Shown: piece by piece, positions 44,390-52,927 of the stretch
How positions within the stretch are numbered: the stretch's first letter is position 1
Layout of the letters: every line of letters begins with the position of its first letter
From: Reichenbachiella ulvae
GTDB lineage: Bacteria > Bacteroidota > Bacteroidia > Cytophagales > Cyclobacteriaceae
Reading direction: 5' to 3'
Length of the DNA: 64,000 nucleotides
NCBI RefSeq assembly: GCF_025833875.1
Contig: NZ_JAOYOD010000001.1
Span: 1,488,001 to 1,552,000 of the forward strand
Notes under the pieces: generated by a model
Told to the model about the DNA's origin: nothing
Seen by the model: the letters and a program-made list of their open reading frames with translations, nothing else
Database searches by the model: none
Translations under genes and position numbers: made by a program

Positions 44390-46765
44390 ATGGAATTACT
44401 CGAAGAGGTAAAGTGTTACCACTGTGGGGAGGATTGTGAAGATTCTCAGCATATCAGTGAAGAAAAATCCTTTTGCTGTTTAGGCTGCAAAACAGTCTAT
44501 GAACTGCTACAGGAAAACGATCTCTGCGAGTATTACGACTTCCAGTCTACTCCAGGCAATACGCTTCAGAATTTCTACGCCAACAAATACAACTTTCTGG
44601 AAAATGAAGAAATTGTTAGTAAACTCCTAGATTTTGAATCTCCCGAATTTCATAAAATCACCCTGGATATTCCTTCCATCCATTGCAGCTCCTGCATTTG
44701 GTTGTTGGAAAACCTACAACGCTTCGATTCGGGCATCATCCAATCCAGAATTCAGTTTAGCGCTAAAAAATTATCATTAGACTATCGTCCTGCAGAAACA
44801 CAACTCAAATCCATAGTTGAACTACTCTGCCAACTCGGCTATGAACCTGAGATCACACTAGACACACAGCAATCAAAGGACAAAAGCTGGAACAGAGAAA
44901 GAATAATCAAACTGGGAATAGCCGGTTTTGTCTTTGGCAATACCATGCTATTTTCCTTCCCTGAGTATCTGGGAATTTCGCTGGAATCCGAATTTGTAGA
45001 GTACTTTGGATATCTCAATCTGATATTATCCTTACCAGTGTTGTTCTATTGTGCGCAGGAGTTTTTCATCTCCGCCTACAAAGGACTTAGAAAGAAACTA
45101 CTCAATATTGACTTTCCTATCGCCATAGGTATATTGGCACTGTTCATTCGCAGCAGCATAGAGGTATTGACACAAACGGGGGCTGGGTATTTCGACTCCA
45201 TGTCTGCCTTGGTATTTCTGTTACTCATCGGACGATGGTTTCAGGACAAAACTTACCGAGAACTATCCTTCGAACGAAACTATAAATCCTACTTCCCTCT
45301 AGCTGTCTATCAAATCAAGAATGGAGTAAAAAAGAGCACGCTTGTTGAAGAACTAGAAGCTGGAGACAAGATTGAAATCAGAAATGAAGAAATCGTACCT
45401 TGCGATGCGATCTTGAACTCCCCCGTAGCATCTATTGACTATAGCTTTGTCACTGGTGAATCGAAAGCGGTGGAAGTAAAGGAAGGCGAAAAAGTTTTTG
45501 CTGGTGGACGGGTCAAGGGAACAGCCGTCACGCTCAACATCATCCAAGCCGTATCCAATAGCTACCTGACTCAGCTCTGGAACAATGAAGTCTTCTCAAA
45601 ACCAAGAATTGAAAGTCAGCAGCAGCTGATCAATAAGGTCAGTACCTACTTTACTCCTACTATTTTGGCCATAGCCATCGTAGCTGCCTCAGTTTGGTTT
45701 TACATAGATGCAGATAAGGCCTGGAACGTCTTCTCGTCTGTTCTAATAATAGCTTGCCCCTGTGCGCTGGCATTGGCCTCCCCCTTTACCCTCGGGGCAT
45801 TACTCAATGTACTTTCGAGCAAAAAATTTTACATCAAGAACACGGATATACTAGAAAAAATCTGGTCTACCCAGCATCTCGTATTTGATAAAACCGGTAC
45901 CATCACCCAAAGTAAAAATCATGCGGTAGAATATCATGGTATAGCACTAGATGAAAAAGAAAAGCTAGCCTTAGCTTCCCTTTGCCATCAATCTACTCAC
46001 CCAATGAGTCAAGCAGTATACGATCATTTGAATTCTGGAGAATTAGTTGATATAGCCAATTTTAAAGAACTGAAAGGCAAGGGCTTAACAGGAACCAATG
46101 CGAGCATCAATATAAAACTAGGTTCGGGAAAATTTGTAGGAAAAGAATCAGAAGGCAAATTGAACGGATCAGCTGTTCATCTTCAGATCAATGGCAGCTA
46201 TAAAGGACATTTCCTCATCAGGAGTGGCTACCGTAAGGGACTAGATCAAGCGATTGGCAAGCTAAAAAAACGCTTTGCCTTCACCCTCCTATCTGGCGAC
46301 AATGATGCAGAGAGAAGTAGACTGTTGAAAATATTTCCAGCTGAAACGAAAATGCACTTCCATCAATCCCCCATGGACAAACTTGAGGAAATCCGTTCGA
46401 TCGAAGCAAACACACCAAGCATCATGATAGGCGATGGCCTAAACGACGCAGGCGCGCTCAAAGCCAGCAGCGTGGGCATCTCCATCTCGGACAACCTATC
46501 TAGTTTTACCCCTGCCAGCGACGCGATCTTACTAGGCACCAAACTATCTAAACTGCCAGAGTACTTTGACATCATCTTCAGATCCAAAACCATTATCATC
46601 ACAGCATTTATCATTTCCTTTTTGTACAATGCTGTCGGCTTAGCCTTTGCTGTTATGGGCTGGGTCACCCCTGTATTTGCCGCTCTACTGATGCCGATCA
46701 GTAGTATCTCTGTCGTATTATTTGTTACCTTAGCGGTACGCTGGAGCGCACGAAATCTATCATGA
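44390..46765 (+). CDS. ccoI: Copper-type P-type ATPase for cbb3 oxidase assembly (CcoI/FixI)
   Basis: 791 residues. N-terminal Cys-rich domain (CYHCGEDCED, CCLGCKTVYELL), a heavy-metal domain with CSSC (IHCSSCIWLLENL), eight predicted membrane helices, the transport motif CPC in IIACPCALALASP, the phosphorylation site DKTGT and the HP motif in STHPMSQ. The family exports copper for the Cu-B centre of cbb3 oxidase. The stop overlaps ccoS (ATGA). Confidence 0.95.
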   Translation: MELLEEVKCYHCGEDCEDSQHISEEKSFCCLGCKTVYELLQENDLCEYYDFQSTPGNTLQNFYANKYNFLENEEIVSKLLDFESPEFHKITLDIPSIHCSSCIWLLENLQRFDSGIIQSRIQFSAKKLSLDYRPAETQLKSIVELLCQLGYEPEITLDTQQSKDKSWNRERIIKLGIAGFVFGNTMLFSFPEYLGISLESEFVEYFGYLNLILSLPVLFYCAQEFFISAYKGLRKKLLNIDFPIAIGILALFIRSSIEVLTQTGAGYFDSMSALVFLLLIGRWFQDKTYRELSFERNYKSYFPLAVYQIKNGVKKSTLVEELEAGDKIEIRNEEIVPCDAILNSPVASIDYSFVTGESKAVEVKEGEKVFAGGRVKGTAVTLNIIQAVSNSYLTQLWNNEVFSKPRIESQQQLINKVSTYFTPTILAIAIVAASVWFYIDADKAWNVFSSVLIIACPCALALASPFTLGALLNVLSSKKFYIKNTDILEKIWSTQHLVFDKTGTITQSKNHAVEYHGIALDEKEKLALASLCHQSTHPMSQAVYDHLNSGELVDIANFKELKGKGLTGTNASINIKLGSGKFVGKESEGKLNGSAVHLQINGSYKGHFLIRSGYRKGLDQAIGKLKKRFAFTLLSGDNDAERSRLLKIFPAETKMHFHQSPMDKLEEIRSIEANTPSIMIGDGLNDAGALKASSVGISISDNLSSFTPASDAILLGTKLSKLPEYFDIIFRSKTIIITAFIISFLYNAVGLAFAVMGWVTPVFAALLMPISSISVVLFVTLAVRWSARNLS

Positions 46766-46917
46766 AAATCATCATCTTACTCATATTAATTAGCCTGATC
46801 GTTGCATTAGTATTCCTATGGCTATTTGTCTGGTCTGTTAAATCAGGTCAGTACGAGGACACAGACTCCCCTGCCATCCGCATGCTCATGGATGAGAAAA
46901 AAAAGAGTGGAAAGTGA
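46762..46917 (+). CDS. ccoS: cbb3 oxidase maturation protein CcoS
   Basis: 51 residues. One membrane helix (MKIIILLILISLIVALVFLW), followed by the CcoS block FVWSVKSGQYEDTDSPAIRML. CcoS is needed for cofactor insertion into cbb3 oxidase. It begins within the ccoI stop codon. Confidence 0.92.
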   Translation: MKIIILLILISLIVALVFLWLFVWSVKSGQYEDTDSPAIRMLMDEKKKSGK

Positions 46918-46973
46918 AAAGTTGATATGGGTTACACAGCACTTTTAACTTCATTCTTCTCAGCCCCACTGAC

Positions 46974-46985
46974 TGATTTAGATCA
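46974..46985. promoter_or_regulatory. FNR/CRP-like operator 2 (hemN)
   Basis: TGAT-TTAG-ATCA. A -7-like box TTGATTTG begins at 47031, again 57 bases on. The following ATCATTGTTTGGACTGATGGAG-type stretch resembles that behind operator 1, including AGTCC. Confidence 0.7.
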
Positions 46986-47030
46986 TTGTTTGGACTGATG
47001 GAGTCCTGACGGATTTTTGTTATCATGCTA

Positions 47031-47038
47031 TTGATTTG
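47031..47038 (+). promoter_or_regulatory. -7-like box of hemN promoter
   Basis: TTGATTTG, one base off TAnnTTTG, only 4 bases before the hemN ATG at 47043, so the transcript would be leaderless or nearly so. Confidence 0.45.
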
Positions 47039-47042
47039 TAGC

Positions 47043-48401
47043 ATGAACGAATCACTCATTAGAAAATACAACGTACCTGGACCCAGGTACACCAGCTACC
47101 CTACGGTTCCCGAATGGACGGCCGACCCTTTGGACATCGAACTGTGGAAAGAAAAACTCAAAGCTTGTTTTAAAACCACCAATCAATCGGAAGGCATTAG
47201 TTTATATCTCCACCTACCCTATTGCGAAAGCCTATGTACCTACTGCGGTTGTAACACACGGATCACTATCAACCACAAGGTAGAGCTGCCCTACATCGAT
47301 ACGCTATTAGCCGAATGGCAGCTCTACCTGGAGACTTTTGATGAAAAGCCGATGATCGCCGAAATCCATCTCGGGGGCGGTACTCCGACTTTTTTTAGTC
47401 CAGAAAATCTAAAAAAACTCATAGATGGAATTACACAAAAAGCCATCATCAAAGAAGAGGCAGCTTTCAGTTTTGAGGCACACCCCAATAGTACCAGTGA
47501 GGCACATTTGCAAACCTTATATGATCTGGGATTTAGAAGGCTGAGTCTGGGTATTCAGGATTTCGACCTAAAGGTGCAGAAAATCGTAAACCGGGTACAA
47601 ACTTTCGAAACTGTAGAAAAAGTGGTCAATCAGGCCAGAACCATAGGCTATACCTCTATCAACTTTGACCTGATCTACGGCCTACCACTGCAAACCAAAG
47701 AAACCATCAGAGATACCTTTGAAAAAGTATCGCTACTCAAACCAGATCGTATCGCCTACTACAGCTATGCACACGTACCCTGGGTCAAACCTGGTCAGCG
47801 TAGCTTCACCGAAGCAGACCTCCCCAGCAATGAAGAAAAGAGAGCCCTTTACGAACTTGGCAAAGCCATCTTGTCCAAATTGGAATATCAGGAGATCGGA
47901 ATGGATCATTTTTCGCTGCCTAGTGACGAACTGTATATCGCTAGCCAGAAAGGTACACTGCATCGCAACTTCATGGGTTACACCACAGAGAGCAGCACAT
48001 TGGTGATCGGCTTAGGTGCTTCGTCTATTGGAGATACCGGAGATAGCTATGCTCAAAATGTAAAGAAAGTAGAAGAATACAAGGCACTGGTAGTACAGGG
48101 CCAGTTTCCGCTTTACAGAGGGCACTTTCTCACCGAAGAAGAAAAGGCTATCCGAACACACATAGCACAAATCATGTGTCAGTTCGAAACACATCAATCA
48201 GAAGGTCTATTAAAAAGCACTTTCATAGATGCACTGCCCAAACTGTCTGAATTCGAAAAAGACAACTTGATTAAGGTCCAAAAAGATCACGTTCAGGTAC
48301 TGGAAGCAGGCAAACCATTTGTCAGAAACATCAGCATGGCATTCGACAGCCACTACTGGAAACAGCACTCTGACAAACCGCTTTTTAGCTCTACGATATA
48401 A
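47043..48401 (+). CDS. hemN: Oxygen-independent coproporphyrinogen III dehydrogenase
   Basis: 452 residues from ATG 47043 (MNESLIRKYNVPGPRYTSYP). Radical SAM enzyme for anaerobic heme synthesis: the cluster cysteines C61-x3-C65-x2-C68 plus C70 are in YCESLCTYCGCN, and HLGGGTPTFFSPENL and ASSIGD follow. The N-terminal KYNxPGPRYTSYPT is specific to true HemN rather than HemW. It is placed within the cbb3 island and supplies heme when oxygen is low. Confidence 0.95.
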   Translation: MNESLIRKYNVPGPRYTSYPTVPEWTADPLDIELWKEKLKACFKTTNQSEGISLYLHLPYCESLCTYCGCNTRITINHKVELPYIDTLLAEWQLYLETFDEKPMIAEIHLGGGTPTFFSPENLKKLIDGITQKAIIKEEAAFSFEAHPNSTSEAHLQTLYDLGFRRLSLGIQDFDLKVQKIVNRVQTFETVEKVVNQARTIGYTSINFDLIYGLPLQTKETIRDTFEKVSLLKPDRIAYYSYAHVPWVKPGQRSFTEADLPSNEEKRALYELGKAILSKLEYQEIGMDHFSLPSDELYIASQKGTLHRNFMGYTTESSTLVIGLGASSIGDTGDSYAQNVKKVEEYKALVVQGQFPLYRGHFLTEEEKAIRTHIAQIMCQFETHQSEGLLKSTFIDALPKLSEFEKDNLIKVQKDHVQVLEAGKPFVRNISMAFDSHYWKQHSDKPLFSSTI

Positions 48402-48404
48402 ATA

Positions 48405-48416
48405 TGATCAGAATCA
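48405..48416. promoter_or_regulatory. FNR/CRP-like operator 3 (usp2)
   Basis: TGAT-CAGA-ATCA, extended to ATGAT/ATCAT. A weak -7-like GACCTTTA starts at 48462, 57 bases on. A downstream ATGAGTGGAATCTTT resembles ATGATGGGAGTCCTT of operator 1 (11 of 15 bases). Confidence 0.68.
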
Positions 48417-48520
48417 TAGCAATTCATGAGTGGAATCTTTTTGATTCTCTTATGGATTGAAGACCTTTATTAAGAATCAGATAGACAACACATCAATTGT
48501 TCAATACAAAACCTAAAAAA

Positions 48521-49384
48521 ATGAAAAAGATAGTCGTCCCTTACGATTTCAGTCACTTTGCGGATTCCGCATTGAAATTTGCACTGGAGCTGAACAATGT
48601 AACCGACAGTGAGGTGACATTGTTGCATATCATAGAGTACCCATTGGCTACTACATTTAATGTTACAGGAGAGATTGCTCCTTATGATGATATGGACAAA
48701 CTTTTTACTCTTGAATTGATCAAGAAAGCAAAAAAAGATCTTGAAAATATGATCAACAAAGCTGAATACAGCAACCATAATCTTCATTATAAAGTGATGA
48801 TGGGCAATGTCTATGATGGTATTACCAGTCACATAGATGAGGTCGAGCCAGATCTGATCGTAATGGGAACCAAGGGAGCTACTGGGCTGAAAGAAATATT
48901 AGTAGGGTCTAATGCCGAGAAAGTGGTGAGAACAGCTAAATGCCCGGTGATCACCGTTCACACTGATCAGGAAGTAAATGCAATCAGAAACATTGTATTT
49001 CCTACCGATCTCGACATCACCGCAGGTCATGTTGTAGAAAAATTCAAAGAATTTCAGCAGCTTTTCAATGCCAAAATACATCTGGTATATGTAGAAACTC
49101 CTCATTCTGCCATATCCGATGGGATGGCCATTGAAGCGATGGAAAGACTGGCTGAGGAATATAAATTAAACAACTATCAAATCCATACTACTAAAGGATT
49201 TCAAACAGATGAAGCTGTTTTGAATTTTGCTCAAGACATCAAAGCTGATATGATCGCACTGGCCACACACAGTTACAAGGGACTATTACACCTCTTTGTA
49301 GGTAGTGTGGCAGAAGATATTGTTAACCACAGCAATATCCCCGTTTGGACCATGAGTCAAAAACATGTACCCAAACACGCATAG
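48521..49384 (+). CDS. Tandem universal stress protein
   Basis: 287 residues from ATG 48521 (MKKIVVPYDFSHFADSAL). Two Usp domains: 1-150 with the nucleotide loop GTKGATGLKEILVGSNAEKVV, and 155-287 with THSYKGLLHLFVGSVAEDIV. ATP binding is expected for both halves. Expressed from operator 3 and followed 34 bases on by another usp gene. Confidence 0.9.
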   Translation: MKKIVVPYDFSHFADSALKFALELNNVTDSEVTLLHIIEYPLATTFNVTGEIAPYDDMDKLFTLELIKKAKKDLENMINKAEYSNHNLHYKVMMGNVYDGITSHIDEVEPDLIVMGTKGATGLKEILVGSNAEKVVRTAKCPVITVHTDQEVNAIRNIVFPTDLDITAGHVVEKFKEFQQLFNAKIHLVYVETPHSAISDGMAIEAMERLAEEYKLNNYQIHTTKGFQTDEAVLNFAQDIKADMIALATHSYKGLLHLFVGSVAEDIVNHSNIPVWTMSQKHVPKHA

Positions 49385-49418
49385 AAACAGAAATTGATTA
49401 AAACCAAACACCGACAAA

Positions 49419-50249
49419 ATGAAAAAAATACTAGTCCCCATGGATTTCTCTCAATGTGCTATCAACGCTATGAGAGTGGCAAAGGAGTTGGCTAAAAAAC
49501 TCCATTGCCCAATAGAGTTAGTAACCTCCATTCATATGCCTCACTTGCATGCACAGACCGTAGGAGCAGACTCTGTAGTTCAACCTATTCTATCAGAATA
49601 TTCTCATCAAATTGATGAAAACTACAGAGACTTATACGAAAGAGAGGGCTTGAATGAAATTGAGTTTGAAACTAAAAAATTCAATAGCTCAGTTCAGAAT
49701 GCGATCTATAGTTGCATCGAGCAGGGCGATGTGGGACTAGTCGTAAGTGGCACGAAAGAGAATCATGACATCCTTGAGAAAATTTTGGGAGGTCACACAG
49801 TTGACTTTATCAGTATATCTAAAGTTCCTGTACTTGTCATTCCAGAAAAGGTGAATCACCTAGAGGTGAGAAAAATTGGGTTGGCACTTAACCTGGAAGA
49901 AGAGGTCCAATTGGACAAGCTTGAACTGGTGAGGGAGTTTGCCAAACTATTTGAAGCTGAAATCAACATCATGTTCATAGGCGCAGAGAGCGAAAAACGC
50001 TACATCTACGATGACAACAAAGTGAAACTTGCCGAGTTTTTCGGCGATATCAACAACAACTTTGTGAATGTAAAAGAACATATGGATAAATCCGGAAAGA
50101 AAATTCTGGAGTTAGTAGACGAATTGCAATTAGACATGCTCTATATGCATCCAAAACATCACAAATTATTGGATCGCATATTCAGACCTAGTCTCACAAA
50201 GCAAATTGCTATGGAAGTGGATATCCCATTGTTATCTGTACATGAATAA
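49419..50249 (+). CDS. Tandem universal stress protein
   Basis: 276 residues with two Usp-like halves. The first half keeps ILVPMDFSQCAINAM and SGTKENHDILEKILGGHTVDFI; the second is more diverged (LDMLYMHPKHHKLLDRIF) and lacks a clear GxxG loop. Likely a duplicate of the upstream gene, co-transcribed and part of the same low-oxygen regulon. Confidence 0.87.
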   Translation: MKKILVPMDFSQCAINAMRVAKELAKKLHCPIELVTSIHMPHLHAQTVGADSVVQPILSEYSHQIDENYRDLYEREGLNEIEFETKKFNSSVQNAIYSCIEQGDVGLVVSGTKENHDILEKILGGHTVDFISISKVPVLVIPEKVNHLEVRKIGLALNLEEEVQLDKLELVREFAKLFEAEINIMFIGAESEKRYIYDDNKVKLAEFFGDINNNFVNVKEHMDKSGKKILELVDELQLDMLYMHPKHHKLLDRIFRPSLTKQIAMEVDIPLLSVHE

Positions 50250-50267
50250 GCCATAACCCCAAAAATC

Positions 50268-50447
50268 ATGACTGAGACCACAATTACCGTAATAGCAGCA
50301 GCTTTGGTTATTTGGTCCCTTATATCAGTAGCCAAAAGTGCTATGCGCAAAAACAGAAAATTGCTTTGGTTCGCCATAGTAATTCTGTTGCCCATAATTG
50401 GGCCATTGGTTTATTTCTTCTTTGAAATTCAAAAAGATTCAGAATAA
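50268..50447 (+). CDS. Small membrane protein, PLDc_N domain
   Basis: 59 residues: two hydrophobic helices joined by a basic turn, with RKNRKLLWFAIVILLPIIGP followed by LVYFF. This fits the phospholipase D nuclease N-terminal (PLDc_N) family, here without any nuclease domain. Starts 18 bases after the usp gene. Function unknown. Confidence 0.8.
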   Translation: MTETTITVIAAALVIWSLISVAKSAMRKNRKLLWFAIVILLPIIGPLVYFFFEIQKDSE

Positions 50448-50532
50448 TTAATAATTGCTTAACACATTCCATTCTAAATGAAGCTTTTAATTGAGCCTCA
50501 TTTTTTTTATATTCAATACAAATTCTGGGACA

Positions 50533-50544
50533 TGATAAATATCA
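50533..50544. promoter_or_regulatory. FNR/CRP-like operator 4 (ccoNO operon)
   Basis: TGAT-AAAT-ATCA. A -7-like TACTTTAG starts at 50590, again exactly 57 bases on. It is the only clear regulatory site before the structural genes of the oxidase. Confidence 0.72.
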
Positions 50545-50589
50545 CCTCCCCCCTACGAGTTTATCATTCTAATCAACATTCACCTATGC

Positions 50590-50597
50590 TACTTTAG
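50590..50597 (+). promoter_or_regulatory. -7-like box of the ccoNO promoter
   Basis: TACTTTAG, one base off TAnnTTTG, about 28 bases before the ccoNO ATG. No TTG at -33. Confidence 0.5.
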
Positions 50598-50625
50598 CAA
50601 CCATTCTAAAACTCATTTCTAACAT

Positions 50626-52743
50626 ATGGAACTTGAAAAATTTAGTTACGACAATAAGATCGTAAAGTACTTCACCATTGCGTCGATAATCTTTGGTGTT
50701 GTTGCCATGCTAGCGGGATTGACAGCCGCTATTCAATTATTTTATCCAGTTTTCAACTTTGACCTGCAATACACCACCTTTGGTAGGGTTCGCCCCCTTC
50801 ATACCAATGCGGTGATTTTTGCTTTTGTGGGGAATGCCATGTTTGCCGGCACCTACTATGCTTTGCAGCGTCTATTGAAAGCCCGCTTGTTTAGCGATAC
50901 GCTGTCCTGGATTCACTTCTGGGGTTGGCAATTGATCATCTTATCTGCAGCCATTTCCTTGCCTTTGGGTTATACCACCAGTAAGGAATATGCTGAGCTA
51001 GAATGGCCAATTGATATTGCCATCGCGCTCGTTTGGGTGGTATTCGGTATCAATATGATCGGTACGATACTCAAAAGACGTGAGCGTCACATGTATGTGG
51101 CGGTCTGGTTCTTCATTGCCACATTCGTAACTGTAGCAGTCTTACATATCGTCAACTCCATAGAGTTACCAGTTAGTGCTATGAAAAGCTATTCCTGGTA
51201 TGCTGGTGTTCAGGATGCATTGGTTCAGTGGTGGTACGGCCACAATGCGGTTGCATTCTTCCTCACTACTCCATTTTTGGGATTGATGTATTACTTCCTG
51301 CCAAAAGCAGCGAACAGACCCGTATACTCCTATCGACTATCGATCATTCACTTCTGGTCACTGATTTTCATTTATATATGGGCAGGTCCACACCACTTGC
51401 TTTACACTTCATTGCCTGACTGGGCACAATCTCTCGGTACTGTATTCTCTATCATGCTGATCGCTCCATCATGGGGTGGTATGCTCAATGGGTTGTTAAC
51501 CCTTCGTGGTGCGTGGGACAGAGTTCGTGAGGAGCCCGTATTGAAATTTATGGTAGTGGCTGTAACCGCATACGGTATGGCTACACTAGAAGGACCACTA
51601 TTGTCACTTAAGAATGTAAACGCCATAGCGCACTATACCGACTGGATCGTAGCACACGTTCACGTAGGTGGTCTGGGATGGAATGGATTCTTAATCTTTG
51701 GTATCTTCTACTGGTTATTCCCAAAAATGTGGGACACCAAATTGTTCTCAACCAAACTAGCCAATGTTCACTTCTGGATCGGTACACTAGGTATCATCTT
51801 CTATGCACTGCCTATGTATGTAGCTGGTGTGGTTCAGAGTTTGATGTGGAAACAATTCGATGCTGAAGGCTTTTTGGTATACAAAAACTTCCTGGAAACA
51901 GTAATCGAAATCGTACCACTCTACATGTTCAGAGCTGTAGGTGGTAGTATGTATTTGATTGGTGTATTCATCATGATCTACAACCTGATCAAAACTGCAA
52001 AATCAGGATCATTCATCGCTAATGAAGCGGCAGAAGCACCTGCACTAGAAAAGAAAAAAATCGTAGGCGGCCACTGGCACTCAGTTTGGGAAAGAAAACC
52101 TGTTTTCTTTACTGCACTGACATTGGTAGCCATTCTGATCGGAGGTGTCATCGAAATGGTGCCAACATTCCTGATCGAATCCAATATACCTACTATTGCT
52201 TCTGTGAAACCCTATACGCCGCTGGAGCTGCAAGGTAGAGACATATACATCCGAGAAGGCTGTAACAACTGTCACTCACAGATGGTAAGACCTTTCCGCT
52301 CGGAAACTGAGCGCTATGGGGAATACTCTAAGGCTGGAGAATTTGTATATGACCACCCATTCCTATGGGGGTCTAAAAGAACAGGTCCAGACTTGGCTCG
52401 CGAAGGAGTAGGAAAACTGAAGAAATCAGACACCTGGCATTTCAATCACTTGTTACAGCCAGATGCAGTATCAGCTGGATCTATTATGCCTGCTTATCCC
52501 TGGTTATTTGAGCAAGCGATAGATACTGAGTCCACAGCAGACAAGATTTCAGCTATGAGGACACTGGGAGTCCCATACGAAGAAGGCTTTGAAAGCATTG
52601 CCAATGACGAATTGCAAAAGCAAGCGCAGACCATAGTGGCCAACTTGAAGGCCGATGGTATAGAAATGACCGGTGAGGAAGAAATCATAGCATTGATTGC
52701 TTACTTGCAGCGTTTAGGAACAGATATTAGTGTAAAAGAATAA
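50626..52743 (+). CDS. ccoNO: cbb3-type cytochrome c oxidase, fused subunits I and II
   Basis: 705 residues. CcoN part (1-about 480): twelve or so membrane helices; H59 in VRPLHTNAVIF ligates low-spin heme b; the Cu-B ligands are in WWYGHNAVAFF and GPHHLLYTSLPDW; HVHVGGLGWNGF holds the heme b ligands. CcoO part (about 490-705): one helix and a heme c site C546-x2-C549-H550 in GCNNCHSQMVRPFRSE. High-affinity terminal oxidase and proton pump for low oxygen. The fusion is usual in Bacteroidota. Confidence 0.95.
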   Translation: MELEKFSYDNKIVKYFTIASIIFGVVAMLAGLTAAIQLFYPVFNFDLQYTTFGRVRPLHTNAVIFAFVGNAMFAGTYYALQRLLKARLFSDTLSWIHFWGWQLIILSAAISLPLGYTTSKEYAELEWPIDIAIALVWVVFGINMIGTILKRRERHMYVAVWFFIATFVTVAVLHIVNSIELPVSAMKSYSWYAGVQDALVQWWYGHNAVAFFLTTPFLGLMYYFLPKAANRPVYSYRLSIIHFWSLIFIYIWAGPHHLLYTSLPDWAQSLGTVFSIMLIAPSWGGMLNGLLTLRGAWDRVREEPVLKFMVVAVTAYGMATLEGPLLSLKNVNAIAHYTDWIVAHVHVGGLGWNGFLIFGIFYWLFPKMWDTKLFSTKLANVHFWIGTLGIIFYALPMYVAGVVQSLMWKQFDAEGFLVYKNFLETVIEIVPLYMFRAVGGSMYLIGVFIMIYNLIKTAKSGSFIANEAAEAPALEKKKIVGGHWHSVWERKPVFFTALTLVAILIGGVIEMVPTFLIESNIPTIASVKPYTPLELQGRDIYIREGCNNCHSQMVRPFRSETERYGEYSKAGEFVYDHPFLWGSKRTGPDLAREGVGKLKKSDTWHFNHLLQPDAVSAGSIMPAYPWLFEQAIDTESTADKISAMRTLGVPYEEGFESIANDELQKQAQTIVANLKADGIEMTGEEEIIALIAYLQRLGTDISVKE

Positions 52744-52753
52744 AGGAAGAGCC

Positions 52754-52915
52754 ATGTTTAAATATTATTTCGAACAGATACACAATGTGGAAATTTGGCC
52801 GATAATTTCCCTTAGCATTTTCTTCGTCTTTTTCATTGGCCTCATTTGGTGGGTTGTGAAAGCAGATCGCAAATACATAGACGAAATGAAAAACTTACCT
52901 ATTGACGAACTTTGA
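52754..52915 (+). CDS. ccoQ: cbb3 oxidase subunit CcoQ
   Basis: 53 residues, one membrane helix (IISLSIFFVFFIGLIWWVVK), and DRKYIDEMKNLPIDEL after it. Position between ccoNO and ccoP and the small helix-plus-acidic-tail form identify CcoQ/FixQ, which stabilises the oxidase. Confidence 0.88.
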   Translation: MFKYYFEQIHNVEIWPIISLSIFFVFFIGLIWWVVKADRKYIDEMKNLPIDEL

Positions 52916-52927
52916 ACTACAAGTAAG

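Noticed and set aside
46918..47042. Possible small gene between ccoS and hemN
   Set aside because: No frame with a credible start; the space is accounted for by operator 2 and the hemN promoter.
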